Positions 25,568-35,073 of a stretch of DNA of 64,000 nt are shown here, one piece after another (the stretch's first letter is position 1; every line of letters starts with the position of its first letter). Origin of the DNA: Desulfoscipio gibsoniae DSM 7213. GTDB taxonomy: Bacteria > Bacillota > Desulfotomaculia > Desulfotomaculales > Desulfallaceae. The notes beneath the pieces were generated by a model, which did no database searches, had not been told where the DNA came from, and saw only the letters and a list, made by a program, of their open reading frames with translations. The DNA is taken from the NCBI RefSeq assembly GCF_000233715.2, contig NC_021184.1, positions 3,124,001 through 3,188,000 of the forward strand, written 5' to 3'. The translations under genes and the position numbers were made by a program.

Positions 25568-25918
25568 CTACTGCTCATCCTTCTCATTGGATTTAAACTT
25601 TTTAATAACATCGGGGATGGTTTCAGCCAGCTTGGCCAGACTGCCCTTCTTGGTTAAGGAATACACCTGCACATTATCCCCTTGAATGATGAGCAGCGCC
25701 GTGGGGGATAGTTTCATGCCGGCCCCCGCGCCGGTACCTTTACCCCCCTGACTCGCCCCATCCTGCCCCTCACCACTGCCCAAACCAAACCCTACGGAAG
25801 CGGTTACGATGGGGATAATGGTGGTGTTGCCACTGATAATGGGCTCACCAATGATGGTTTTAGTGGAGATAAGATTTTCCAACCGGGATACCAGAGATTC
25901 TATATCTTCCTTAAACAT
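25568..25918 (-). CDS. gerW: GerW/YtfJ-family sporulation protein
   Basis: A protein of 116 residues: ESLVSRLENLISTKTIIGEP, then GNTTIIPIVTASVGFGLGSG, a glycine-rich loop, and LSPTALLIIQGDNVQVYSL. The order fits YtfJ (GerW), which is needed for spore germination with some nutrients in Bacillus. The ATG at 25918 was preferred over the GTG three codons earlier because AAGGAGG abuts that GTG. It follows the DUF2953 gene with an 8-base overlap, a common pairing in spore formers. Confidence 0.88.
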   Translation of the reverse strand: MFKEDIESLVSRLENLISTKTIIGEPIISGNTTIIPIVTASVGFGLGSGEGQDGASQGGKGTGAGAGMKLSPTALLIIQGDNVQVYSLTKKGSLAKLAETIPDVIKKFKSNEKDEQ

Positions 25919-26603
25919 ATTGTGCACCCTCCTTGGTTTTTTTTCTGATAATTTTTTTTATTAACTGTGCCCACCAAACCCTCCGCACCGGTTTGGCCAT
26001 CATAAGGCGGATGGTGTACCACAGGATTACAATGGGAACAACCCGGCCTGATGTTTCACCGGCCACATCCAGGATGGGACCGCTAAAATTAGTATCCAGG
26101 TCAAGGATAATACGCTCGGCCCGCAGCACGGCAATTAAGCCGGCTATCATGCCGGTTACGGCCGGGTCATCAGTGCCGTAGACTCCCTTTAACCGTAACT
26201 GCAGGCGAAATGATTTTATAAGATTCTTTAGATAACCCAAAACAACAGCCAGCACTTGCCTGTTAAGCACTGCGTTGATGGCGGAGAAATCGAGCCCGTG
26301 TTTTTTAGGCTCACCCCCGGTTTTCCCGGCGTTTTTTACCTTTTGATCTTTAGCCCCTTTTATTTTTCCCGCCTTTTTACGGGGCCCGGGCATTGCCATC
26401 CCGGCAATACGAAACCGGAAGGTTGGCTTTCTGCCCTTGATTTCCATGTCGGCATCAACCAGCCGCCACCCCCAGGCCATCCTCAACCCCAGGCGCCGGT
26501 CCTCCGCCCCCAGGTACCCACCAGCTTTGAAGGTTAGCGGAACACTTAACAGAACCCCAGGCAGCAAAACCAGGATAATGATCAAAACTGTCCATCCACT
26601 CAA
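25911..26603 (-). CDS. DUF2953 membrane protein (sporulation-associated)
   Basis: A protein of 230 residues with an N-terminal membrane helix (TVLIIILVLLPGVLLSVPLTF), a middle part with YGTDDPAVTGMIAGLIAVLR (glycine-rich helix), and basic ends. DUF2953 proteins are found upstream of ytfJ in many clostridia; the role is unknown. It overlaps both the anti-sigma gene (4 bases) and gerW (8 bases), so the whole run 27618-25568 looks like one operon. Confidence 0.8.
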   Translation of the reverse strand: MSGWTVLIIILVLLPGVLLSVPLTFKAGGYLGAEDRRLGLRMAWGWRLVDADMEIKGRKPTFRFRIAGMAMPGPRKKAGKIKGAKDQKVKNAGKTGGEPKKHGLDFSAINAVLNRQVLAVVLGYLKNLIKSFRLQLRLKGVYGTDDPAVTGMIAGLIAVLRAERIILDLDTNFSGPILDVAGETSGRVVPIVILWYTIRLMMAKPVRRVWWAQLIKKIIRKKTKEGAQYV

Positions 26604-27034
26604 GAACGGTCACGCCTCCTACTTGCTATCGTCCCCCAAAGGGATGAAACACCCCGGATAACGGTGGGCAACCCGCTGCCGGTGGCCTTGGCCAAGCGCA
26701 TCAACTGGCGCGAACCCGGAATTAGCGATACTCCGGTTAGGGCCGGCTGCCAAGCCAATCTTTGAGCATCCCACAAACCGGTTCCCTTTGATTCCCCTGC
26801 CCTTGGTCTGTCCACCCTGGTGCTGGCTATCGCCTGCTGGCGAATAAAAGGCAGTTCCATTGGTATTTCAATTTCCTCATCCTTTTCCAGTTCCAGTTCC
26901 AGCCAAAGTAGTCTCAGCCGGGATAATTCCTGCCGGCAATCGGGACAGCCGGCAAGGTGGAGGCGAACAGCATCCGCTTCAGCCGGTTCCAGTTCGCCAT
27001 CCAGAAAAGATTGCAGCACTTCTGTATTGCACAT
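26600..27034 (-). CDS. Zinc-finger anti-sigma factor
   Basis: A protein of 144 residues beginning MCNTEVLQSFLDGELEPAEA, then HLAGCPDCRQEL: the H-x3-C-x2-C motif of the ZAS/zf-HC2 domain that holds ECF sigma factors. No strong membrane helix is seen in the rest, so it may be a soluble redox-sensing type. The ATG at 27034 lies 8 bases after the sigma stop, with GGGAGTG upstream. Confidence 0.82.
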   Translation of the reverse strand: MCNTEVLQSFLDGELEPAEADAVRLHLAGCPDCRQELSRLRLLWLELELEKDEEIEIPMELPFIRQQAIASTRVDRPRAGESKGTGLWDAQRLAWQPALTGVSLIPGSRQLMRLAKATGSGLPTVIRGVSSLWGTIASRRRDRS

Positions 27035-27042
27035 TAATACTA

Positions 27043-27618
27043 TCACTCCCATCCATAAACACCGGCAAGTTTGCGCCGCAGCTGCCGCCGGGCCCTAAAA
27101 AGATAGGTCTTTACCGTACCCAGGGGCAGGTCGGTGGTTGCCGCTATATCCTCATAGCTAAGCCCCTCCTGGTGCCTCAACACCAGCACCAGCCGCTGCT
27201 GATGGGGAAGTCGGCTCATTTCTTGTTGAATTATTTCCCGGGCATCCCGCCACTGCACCACATCCTCCGGCCCGTCACTACTTCCGGCAAGGGTATCTCC
27301 CAGCACAATTTCTTCGGTAACGGGCTGCTCCAGGGAGACAGTCTTGGGGGCATGCCGCCTCAGATGGTTCAAACAGGCATTTACAGTCACCTGCCTAAGC
27401 CAGGGCTTGAAGGGTAACCCCGGCTGAAACTTGCCCAGTCCCGTCAACACTTTCATCAGTGCCTCCTGGGTGAGGTCCAGGGCTTCCTCCCGCGAGCCGG
27501 CGATCCGATAACACAAACGGTATACGTAAGCTTCGTATCGGGCCAGCAACATACGCCAGGCCTCTTCGTCACCTGCACGACAGCGGATGATTAAATTGTG
27601 CTCCCCGTTACTGTCCAC
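27043..27618 (-). CDS. ECF-type sigma factor (SigW/SigE-like)
   Basis: A protein of 191 residues with region 2 (LLARYEAYVYRLCYRIAGSR and ALDLTQEALMKVL, then PWLRQVTVNACLNHLRR) and region 4 (LPHQQRLVLVLRHQEGLSYE, then DIAATTDLPLGTVKTYLFR). It starts the operon with its zinc-finger anti-sigma factor and the two sporulation-associated genes, which links this sigma factor to spore biology or envelope upkeep. Confidence 0.9.
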   Translation of the reverse strand: MDSNGEHNLIIRCRAGDEEAWRMLLARYEAYVYRLCYRIAGSREEALDLTQEALMKVLTGLGKFQPGLPFKPWLRQVTVNACLNHLRRHAPKTVSLEQPVTEEIVLGDTLAGSSDGPEDVVQWRDAREIIQQEMSRLPHQQRLVLVLRHQEGLSYEDIAATTDLPLGTVKTYLFRARRQLRRKLAGVYGWE

Positions 27619-27816
27619 CTCTGTACCCCCTTTGGGCTTCTAACTATCTAATAAACCATTTAGCATAAAAAGTTTCACTATAACTAGAATATTTTTTGTC
27701 TTTTTTCAGCCAGTTCATTGAGGTAAACGCATCTTTTTGGTAATGGTTTTCAGCACTTAATAAAACCATATTGATCCCTTTCCTCGAGATAGTAATGTGT
27801 AAATGTTTAATTTAAC

Positions 27817-28002
27817 CTATTTTCCATAGCATTCAAGAATGTATAGGAGAACACATAATCTACTTCCTGCTTGCTCTTTGTACGGTAAGTACGAATACCG
27901 GTATAGTTGCGGCAAGTAGTGCTCATAAAGAATTAAGAAAGCATTCGGGTCTGATCCGGCCTTTTCAATCAAATCCAACTCGTTTTCCAAACTCAGTTCC
28001 AA
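27817..28002 (-). pseudogene. Sigma factor region 2 fragment
   Basis: A frame of 61 residues holds LIEKAGSDPNAFLILYEHYL and PQLYRYS, the start of ECF sigma region 2, then loses similarity and stops. No region 4 is nearby. A decayed sigma gene. Confidence 0.5.
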
Positions 28003-28508
28003 ACATAATCCATCCCCGCGCAGGTGTGCCTGTTTATAATGATTAAGTAATTAACAATGCAAAAAGTTACGGTCTTTTTTAGTTGATTTATATTGTGGGG
28101 GATTATGTTTTTTAATTGAGATTCCTGCTTTTGCCTGTGGTCAAAATTCACCTTGGGGGAAAGAAAACACGTTTTAGGAAGCTAGTTTGAAAGAAGTGAG
28201 GATGCGACGTAGGATAATAAAAGGGACATTCCATACTAAAAATGGAAATCCCCTCTCTCTTATTATAAGGCCACCTCTTATAAAGATACTGGAGCTAAAT
28301 AGGAAGATCAGCAGCCAGGTTAAGACCCCCAATGCAAAATAAGCCACCGGCCATTTCAGTAATCAATGCCTGAAACCTGGTGGCTTTCGCTTTTCTAAAT
28401 GCACCTTGCTCAATTGTTATTTATAAAAAGAATCATATCTTGATATGCTTGGCAGGATGATTGATTATTATAATTAGGGGATGACGGGTTAGCAAAACCA
28501 TTTCATTA
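28003..28508. other. Gene-free stretch with a hairpin and a dispersed repeat
   Basis: No supported gene. At 28223-28253 GGGA-CATTCCAT / ATGGAAATCCC forms an imperfect stem. At 28325-28412 lies copy 3 of the dispersed hairpin repeat. The rest shows no feature. Confidence 0.5.
28333..28412 (+). repeat. Dispersed hairpin repeat, copy 3
   Basis: AAGCCACCGGCC..CCTGGTGGCTT, the same element as at 25376, with a one-base bulge in the right arm. The flanks AAGACCCCCAATGC and CTAAATGCACCTTG also match copy 2, so the repeat unit is about 100 bases. Confidence 0.68.
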
Positions 28509-29159
28509 CTACTTAACAACAACACCCCAAAGGCTAATCAAATTTGCTTCTTGAAACATATTGATAATAGCTCCTTTAAGCTCAATGGGAGGAGTGGATA
28601 CCATTGGTGCAACAAACTCATTATTGGTAAAATCTACTGCTGCCAACATCGTTTTGAAAAAGTTATTCTTCACAAATATTGAATCCTCTGCAACAAATCT
28701 TTTTAGCTTTGCTTCAACCATAGACGATTCAGTAAAATCAATGTGATCAAATAAGACATCAGTCATTTTCGTTTTATCGAAATATGAAAACTGAAAATTT
28801 GATTGCTCAAAAGTTATTTGCTTTACAACCGTATCGCTCATATCTACGCCAATACATTTACAGGATACAAACCGGCATCGTTCAAAATAGACTCCTGTAA
28901 ATTTACTGTTTGACAAATCGCAAGATTGAAATACAACATCAACAAAACTTGCTTTTTCAAAGTTGCAATTATGAAAAGTGCACTTCTCAAAAATGCTCTT
29001 TCGGATATCTATTTTAAAAAATCCTGCCCCTTCAATTTGTTCTTCACAAATTTTAATACCCAATATTGGCAATTGTTCTAATAAGAAGTTCTGAGCATAG
29101 GAAGAAAAATCATCAATCTGAATGAGTTCTTTTGATATTTGTGGACGTTTAATATTCAT
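28509..29159 (-). CDS. Pentapeptide-repeat protein
   Basis: A protein of 216 residues with about 20 pentapeptide units (A/C-D/N-L/F-x-x) such as [30 protein letters not shown] and [14 protein letters not shown]. These fold into a right-handed four-sided beta helix that can mimic DNA. Some members protect gyrase, but most have no known role. No signal peptide. Stands alone. Confidence 0.85.
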   Translation of the reverse strand: MNIKRPQISKELIQIDDFSSYAQNFLLEQLPILGIKICEEQIEGAGFFKIDIRKSIFEKCTFHNCNFEKASFVDVVFQSCDLSNSKFTGVYFERCRFVSCKCIGVDMSDTVVKQITFEQSNFQFSYFDKTKMTDVLFDHIDFTESSMVEAKLKRFVAEDSIFVKNNFFKTMLAAVDFTNNEFVAPMVSTPPIELKGAIINMFQEANLISLWGVVVK

Positions 29160-29375
29160 ATTGTTATTTCCTCTTAAATTAACGAGCTGACCTCGCTATA
29201 GTTCTCATATATTTACAGTATCCCAAAGCGGTTTTCTCTCAGTATTATGGCGGTTAGCCATCTATACTAATATCCTTGCCATCAGCACAACCAACGTCAA
29301 AAACACAGATAGCCAATTATTTTTTATTGCAGACAGCATTTCTTAGGCTAGTAAGGTGTGTATAAATGAAAGTGA

Positions 29376-30167
29376 TTAGTTATAAAAACTTGCTATGATT
29401 TTTGCAGCCGGCAAAAATATCACCTGTCCTAATAATGTTCCTATGATTTTAGTTGTGATGAGTAAGACTACCAGGGCTTTTACATCCTCGTACGGTCTTT
29501 TTTCCCTTAGCGCCTGATCCGTAATAATTGCGGACTTTGGGTCAATGAATAAGGTCAGCAGAATCGCAGCCACTCCGTTAATCATGCCCGATGATCCTGC
29601 AGCCGCTAAACGATGCTGCTCGGCAACCAATAACGCTGAATAATTGGCAGCAAGGACACCTATGGTATAAATTCCCGTAACCAGGGCGTTTATAATAAGT
29701 AATCTTTTGGGGATTTCCCGATATCTCAGCCTTTCCAGCATTTTCTTTGAAGGTCTGGCAGCACGCCTTACAATTTGCCTGATATTGTTTACCTGCAATG
29801 CTTCTACGACCAGGGATGGAACAGAACCATTTACCTCTAATCGCCTAACAGCCACTTCAAATACCCTAAGAAAAGTTGGGATAAGTAATGTCCCAGCTAA
29901 CGTACCTATTGTTGAGGCAAAAATTACTTTACGCATATCGCCAAGGGGATCTAGGCCATGTAAAATACTTGTTCCTATGATACCCCCGATGAGTGGGGCC
30001 TGAAATGTATTGGCGGTTCGGGAAATTAGAACGAATACGTTAAAAAGAGAAAACGACAAGGCTACTTGCCCGCTTTTAACTGAGTTCAATCTAACCGAAT
30101 AAGCCAGAGTATCTATCAAATGAATGACAAATGTCAAAAGCAATAATTCCAGCAACGTTCTTTCCAT
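29376..30167 (-). CDS. amj: Lipid II flippase, Amj family
   Basis: A protein of 263 residues with six to eight membrane helices. Family-like segments are FVIHLIDTLAYSVRLNSVKS, SLFNVFVLISRTANTFQAP and GVAAILLTLFIDPKSAIITD. In Bacillus, Amj (YdaH, DUF2837) flips lipid-linked peptidoglycan precursors when MurJ is missing and is itself induced by an ECF sigma factor. The many ECF sigma factors in this window fit such control, but no matching promoter was identified. Confidence 0.85.
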   Translation of the reverse strand: MERTLLELLLLTFVIHLIDTLAYSVRLNSVKSGQVALSFSLFNVFVLISRTANTFQAPLIGGIIGTSILHGLDPLGDMRKVIFASTIGTLAGTLLIPTFLRVFEVAVRRLEVNGSVPSLVVEALQVNNIRQIVRRAARPSKKMLERLRYREIPKRLLIINALVTGIYTIGVLAANYSALLVAEQHRLAAAGSSGMINGVAAILLTLFIDPKSAIITDQALREKRPYEDVKALVVLLITTKIIGTLLGQVIFLPAAKIIASFYN

Positions 30168-30396
30168 TAATAAATCATGCCTTTTCAGAAGTTAAAAGTT
30201 AGCAATATTCCCTTTGATTATAGTGTTAATATTAATGCTTTTTTAGTGGTGTATTTATAATTACTGCTAGATTAGGGGGTTTTTACAATAGGATATCCAC
30301 TTTTAGTCACTTAATTGCAATATCACATTATATGGATAACATAAAGTTTATGCTACATTTTTGAGAAATAAACAGACTTTGTTTTATTGAATTTTT

Positions 30397-32469
30397 TTAT
30401 ATCAATTTGCGTATTATATATCTTGAAATAAAACTAATTTTTTGTAGTTTATCAAAGTTGGCTTGCAATCGCTTTTTTAGTTCGAATGTATCCTCGAAAT
30501 CGTTGCCCACAATTTGTATTATTGTATCAATGTCACGTTCATAAATCCCTAAATCAAGCAACATCTTTTTTTGCTTAGAGGTCGAAAAGTATAGATACTC
30601 AATAGCATCTATTACTTTGTTATTTAAAACATCAATCAAAGAATTTTTGACACTTTCAATTTCCATAAAATATCTAATAAGTATTACCTTAGCATATAAC
30701 TGATGTTCGATATAGCTCATTTTAATACTTATTGTTGTAAAAATTATGTTATCTATCCCTTGTAATGCAAAATACTTTTTTGTGTTATCTACAACTGTTT
30801 TAATTTTAGGGCGACTTCTGTTCAATAGACTATTAACAATATTTGCTCTGTAATTATTGCGGACTCCTTCGATGATATAGTATAGGCACTTCACCAAATT
30901 CAATCTTCCATGTCGGGAATCATTTAAGAATGCTTGAAGTTCTTGAAGCAACTCTTTTTTACTATCTTGATAACGGTAATAAATTGCTTTTACTGTTTCG
31001 AATCTTGGGCGACTACCAATATTTAAAAGGTAATCATTAAGGGTAATTCCTAGTGTTTTAAGAAAGGTAATTACATCTGGGTGATCAGCTATATTACCTT
31101 TTTGAATGTCTATATCCTTGCTTTCATCGGTTAATTCAAACTTAATACTTTTAATTGCATCGATTTTATTATACTCTGGATCAGTTGGAGCTTTTAAGTA
31201 GTATGCAGTTCCAATAAAATGTTTGTTTAGTCTACCTGTTCTACCGACCAAATTATAGAAATCAAATGCAGTAAAATCTGCGTTATTGTCGTTCTTGTCA
31301 GACATTCTGGATGGCTTCGTTATAATTATATTCTTGGAAGTTGTATTTACACCTTCGAGCAACGTGGAGGTACAAAGCAAACGGTTATATACGTCACTAC
31401 TCTCATAAAAATCCAATTGGAACAATCTTGTTCCAATTGGGATTTGTCCATTGTGAATTAAATAACCTCTTTCCATAGCCTTGATTACACACCAGTCCTC
31501 ATGAATTTCTTCCCTTGCCCACTCAAGAAAGAACTTCACAGACTCATCAAGCACATCTATTATTGGTTCTTTAGCAATATAGTCATTAACATATTTATAA
31601 ATGCCTGCCACTGTTGGAAAATAGATTAAGGTTTTTTCATTAAACGGAAAAAATTTTAATAATCTTTGACACTCAGGATACCTATCATCATGTCTTAATA
31701 TCTTAAGCGTTTTGACATCATTAACAACCGGAGAATATGTGGTGTTATAAAATGCAGGACGCTTTTCGAGCTGCTCAATATCTTCTACCGATTTTATAAA
31801 TGGTGCCAATAAAACATATTTTTGGGCTTTTTGAGCCAAATGATAGTACGCCATGTTTAAAACCAAAACCCTGTCATTTTGTGGATCAGTTTCCAGCTTA
31901 TACACCTCGTCAATAACTAAAAAATCAATTTTCTCAATCACTGCATAAGATCTTTCCTGCACTACTCTGTCATGTGTAATAATGAATATATTGTTCTGGT
32001 CAAAGTCATAACTTCTATCTTCATCAATGTGTGTATGAATCTTATATCTTGAAAATAAGGTCTGATACCTTTTTATTACTCGCTTAACGTATTCATCAAC
32101 CAAAGCTAATGTAGGAACAATGAGGACAATATTTTGTGGTAAATAACGAGCAATGTACTCGAAAATACAAAAAGTTTTTCCAAAGCTGGTAGGAGCACTA
32201 ACAATTAGAGCATCGTTTTCCTTGATTTGATTAAGTATTTGGATTTGTTCAGGGTGCATAGCAACCCCATCGTCTAAAACTGATTCTGCAAAAGCTGCAT
32301 AGAGGACAGAATCCAAGGTGTAAGTATTAGAATATACAGTCAGATCCAATGCAAACAAGTCGTCCGCTAGTTCTCGTGCTTTTTGTGTTGGATTTGGTGC
32401 TGCGTCTAAAAATCGGATGTAGTGTTCTCTTAAAATTTGAGGGTCATTACTTTGTTGCTTCGCGTTCAT
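30397..32469 (-). CDS. hamB: Hachiman defence helicase HamB
   Basis: A superfamily 2 helicase of 690 residues. Walker A is SAPTSFGKTF (92-99), Walker B is IDEVYKLE (187-190), and motif VI is NLVGRTGRLNKHF. A long helical C-terminal region follows. Together with the DUF1837 gene upstream this is the two-gene Hachiman anti-phage system, in which HamB scans DNA and releases or activates the HamA nuclease upon damage or phage DNA. It overlaps hamA by 23 bases. The region is AT-rich compared with the CO dehydrogenase operon, which suggests transfer. Confidence 0.9.
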   Translation of the reverse strand: MNAKQQSNDPQILREHYIRFLDAAPNPTQKARELADDLFALDLTVYSNTYTLDSVLYAAFAESVLDDGVAMHPEQIQILNQIKENDALIVSAPTSFGKTFCIFEYIARYLPQNIVLIVPTLALVDEYVKRVIKRYQTLFSRYKIHTHIDEDRSYDFDQNNIFIITHDRVVQERSYAVIEKIDFLVIDEVYKLETDPQNDRVLVLNMAYYHLAQKAQKYVLLAPFIKSVEDIEQLEKRPAFYNTTYSPVVNDVKTLKILRHDDRYPECQRLLKFFPFNEKTLIYFPTVAGIYKYVNDYIAKEPIIDVLDESVKFFLEWAREEIHEDWCVIKAMERGYLIHNGQIPIGTRLFQLDFYESSDVYNRLLCTSTLLEGVNTTSKNIIITKPSRMSDKNDNNADFTAFDFYNLVGRTGRLNKHFIGTAYYLKAPTDPEYNKIDAIKSIKFELTDESKDIDIQKGNIADHPDVITFLKTLGITLNDYLLNIGSRPRFETVKAIYYRYQDSKKELLQELQAFLNDSRHGRLNLVKCLYYIIEGVRNNYRANIVNSLLNRSRPKIKTVVDNTKKYFALQGIDNIIFTTISIKMSYIEHQLYAKVILIRYFMEIESVKNSLIDVLNNKVIDAIEYLYFSTSKQKKMLLDLGIYERDIDTIIQIVGNDFEDTFELKKRLQANFDKLQKISFISRYIIRKLI

Positions 32470-33385
32470 AATATACCCTCCTTTCTGCTATACCTTGCGT
32501 AAAGACGCTAATCATCTTACTCTTATCAAAAATTGGCAGGGAAATTATAACATAAATTGTTTCTAGTCCTAAAATAGTAGTCTTTTGGATCTTGTTTAAT
32601 TTGTCGAAAATTTCGTCTGGTGTGATATTTGTTCCATGTGCAATAAAAATTGGGATACCAATCTTTTTTACATCTGCTTTTTCTATAAAGTTCTCAATAG
32701 AAAGGCATAATTCAACAACGTCAGCATATTTATCACCGAAGATGCCCATGTTGTTTTTAAAAAACCTATTACTAAGCATTAAGGAGAATTCGTCTTTAAT
32801 TTGTTTCTCATATGTTATCAGAGATTTGTTAATCAATCCTATACCATTGGATAATGATTTGCTGAGTTTAGATTCTCCAAACAAAATCATATCGCTCTCA
32901 CGAGAGTAAAACAAAGTATCGATACCATAGACATTCATATTGGGATCAGTTGTCAAATGTACCTTGGGAATAATGCAATCAAACCCGAAATATTCAGAAA
33001 GCAAATTGCAGAATATGTATTCTCCTATTTTACCCATTTTGTCTAATCGGACTTTAAGCTGACCGTTACCGGCATCCTCCAATTCGTACTCATCCGAAAG
33101 AATACGGAGCACTTCCTTTTCAATAGATGCAGGCACCTGCTGTATATTAAAATCGTCAATATATAGTCCCAAGTGTTTGAATAATGTAACATAATTTTTT
33201 ACAGTAGGCTCGAAATGCAAATTGGTTTTATTTTCAGCATATCTCAATAATCGACTTTCTTCAAAAAAGTAATCAAATAAACCTCTATAAAAGCTATGTG
33301 AATCAGCCAAATTGATATGTAGAAAAGAAGTCTGATTGTCTAATAAATGGACCGCAAAATCATTAAATTTTTTTATATCATACAT
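32447..33385 (-). CDS. hamA: Hachiman defence protein HamA (DUF1837 nuclease)
   Basis: A protein of 312 residues with the DUF1837 signature: KMGKIGEYIFCNLLS (GE at 121-122), CIIPKVHLTTDPNMNVYG, then Asp156 in GIDTLFY and Glu171/Lys173 in FGESKLSKS. D..E-x-K is the active centre of PD-(D/E)xK nucleases, so the enzyme seems intact. First gene of the pair; its stop overlaps the hamB start, which allows coupled translation. Confidence 0.9.
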   Translation of the reverse strand: MYDIKKFNDFAVHLLDNQTSFLHINLADSHSFYRGLFDYFFEESRLLRYAENKTNLHFEPTVKNYVTLFKHLGLYIDDFNIQQVPASIEKEVLRILSDEYELEDAGNGQLKVRLDKMGKIGEYIFCNLLSEYFGFDCIIPKVHLTTDPNMNVYGIDTLFYSRESDMILFGESKLSKSLSNGIGLINKSLITYEKQIKDEFSLMLSNRFFKNNMGIFGDKYADVVELCLSIENFIEKADVKKIGIPIFIAHGTNITPDEIFDKLNKIQKTTILGLETIYVIISLPIFDKSKMISVFTQGIAERRVYYEREATK

Positions 33386-33492
33386 AATTAAACAGACTCC
33401 TAAATGCTATTTATCCAACTTCCAGTTATAAACATTAATTGAATATATAAACTAACTAAAGGAAATTTTATCTTTTGTCGATAAAAAACAAA

Positions 33493-33518
33493 TGCCAGCA
33501 TTCACGAGGATGCTGGCA
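33493..33518 (-). terminator. Terminator-like hairpin upstream of hamA
   Basis: TGCCAGCAT / ATGCTGGCA with an 8-base loop, followed on the minus strand by TTTGTTTTTTATCG. It would stop minus-strand transcription coming from upstream, insulating the Hachiman operon. Its arms resemble the terminator at 10922. Confidence 0.65.
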
Positions 33519-33621
33519 CTAGTTGCTAATGCGTTAATTCGCCAAATGGTCCTAATTTCCTTCAATAAAATAAAAAATACACTTTAAGAATATAGTTTTT
33601 TGAAAAATTGGTTGTTTGACT

Positions 33622-33837
33622 GATTTCCACTGGTCCAGTGGCATAGAGATGCCCTCCGACCTGGAGAGCTACAAGCTGATAGTCCACTGCAGCGCCTGCC
33701 TGATTAACCGGTGGAAATATTATCCCGCATGATGGCCGCCAGTACCGATGGTCAATTACGGAGTAGCCTATGTGCTGGACATTTTGCGCAAAGCCCTGGA
33801 GCATTTTCCCGATGTGCTGGCGCTGCTGGATAATTAA
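33622..33837 (+). pseudogene. hydF C-terminal fragment, copy 3
   Basis: Matches the other two copies from GATTTCCACTGGTCC to GGATAATTAA, with the cluster motif changed to HCSAC and a short deletion after the NRWK codons that breaks the frame. The most decayed of the three copies. Confidence 0.72.
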
Positions 33838-33913
33838 TTAGCCATACTTACGCCCCATCGCCGCCGTCCCCCATTGAACACGCCAGCGCAAGATGTGGTA
33901 AAATTACTTGAGC

Positions 33914-34066
33914 TGGATTGGCTTTATCGGTTATTTTGTCTCTATCTCTTTTCAATTTATTGGCACCAAACTTTCTGATGCCCATACAGGTGCTCTGATC
34001 ACATCGGCAACACCGGCCTTTATTGTTTTTTTTGGCCGGTTTGTCCTAAAAGAAACCCTTAAATAA
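33914..34066 (+). pseudogene. EamA-family transporter fragment
   Basis: Fifty codons read WIGFIGYFVSISFQFIGTKL, then SDAHTGALITSATPAFIVFF and VLKETLK to a stop: helices 3 and 4 of an EamA/DMT carrier. The sequence differs from the fragment at 18549, so it comes from another member. Confidence 0.6.
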
Positions 34067-34101
34067 ATAGGTTTCCGTCGCAGTTATTTGGAATCCCGGC
34101 C

Positions 34102-34794
34102 TTATTTTACTTTCAGCTTCCGCAAATACGCCTTTGCTTCGTCGCCGATCCGATAGCTCTCAATCGCTTTCTGGATAGCTTTGTTATGCGTCCACTTCTC
34201 CAAACGTTGTTCCTGAATGTACGGCAAAGCAGCTTCGTACTGCTTGGCCAATGCCGTTGCGAAATACCAGGCGATCATCATGTTTACATAATATTCTTCC
34301 AACCGTATACACGCCACAAGCTCAAGCATCTCCGGCCGGAAATCGTCATCGAGATAGAAGCTCATCAGCATTCCGATCCCGAAGCGCACCGTATAGGTCC
34401 GGCCGGATATCAGCCAGACTTTGATTTTTTCATAGAGCTTGGGTAGATGCTTTTTAAATATCTTCGGTGAAATCAGATCACAGGTTGCCCAGTTGTCTAT
34501 ATACGGCAGAAACTCGTCAACGGCGGCAACGGCGGCATCATAATCCCTGATCGTTTCAATCAACAAGCCGTGCAGGTTATTTTCTTCATAATACGCGTGC
34601 GGCAGGATTTTGAGAAACTCCGAAGCCTCCGGCGTTTTGGAAAACTCCCGGGCGAGCTTCCGCAGGTCCGGCGTGCGGACGCCGATCACGGTTTCCGGAT
34701 TCACCGTCGGCATGAGTTTGCACGCAAACTCTTTGTATTTCAGATCCCGCAGCTCGAATAGCCGGCGCCGGATCTCTTCTTCTGTGCCACTCAT
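34102..34794 (-). CDS. AlkD-like DNA alkylation repair protein
   Basis: A HEAT-repeat protein of 230 residues: ETVIGVRTPDLRKLAREFSK, YYEENNLHGLLIETI, DNWATCDLISPKIF and YTVRFGIGMLMSFYLDDDF. These are the landmarks of the AlkC/AlkD family, which removes bulky or charged methylated bases; the Asp and Trp in DNWATCD match the catalytic area. Single gene. Confidence 0.85.
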   Translation of the reverse strand: MSGTEEEIRRRLFELRDLKYKEFACKLMPTVNPETVIGVRTPDLRKLAREFSKTPEASEFLKILPHAYYEENNLHGLLIETIRDYDAAVAAVDEFLPYIDNWATCDLISPKIFKKHLPKLYEKIKVWLISGRTYTVRFGIGMLMSFYLDDDFRPEMLELVACIRLEEYYVNMMIAWYFATALAKQYEAALPYIQEQRLEKWTHNKAIQKAIESYRIGDEAKAYLRKLKVK

Positions 34795-35010
34795 ATCGTT
34801 TTACCTTTCATCAGTTCACTCTATCCTCTGTATCATATTGGCATACCATCTGTTCAAAAATATCATTTATTTCCATAAAATTTCTCCTAATAGTTTGTTC
34901 ATTTAATAGATAACGTTTGCATTATATGGTGAAAGTCCACTATCTATCAATAATTACTGAAATAGAGCTTGCACAAATATCCACTGCTTTGTCAATTTTC
35001 TCTTCGTTTG

Positions 35011-35073
35011 TGCAGTCACAAATGTCTTGCCTACATCCGTACCGGTTGCTGTGACAAAAAGACCTTTACTCAT
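35011..35073 (-). pseudogene. bioD (dethiobiotin synthetase) N-terminal stub
   Basis: An ATG overlapping the bioB stop begins MSKGLFVTATGTDVGKTFVT, the P-loop start of BioD. Similarity ends after about 21 codons and the frame goes into unrelated sequence. So bioB was followed by bioD, and all but the start of bioD has been deleted. Confidence 0.72.

Noticed and set aside
22752-28412. Hairpin repeats as c-di-GMP riboswitches or CRISPR repeats
   Set aside because: The AAAGCCACCGG segment resembles part of the c-di-GMP-I fold, but the rest of that fold is missing, and the copies are kilobases apart without spacers.
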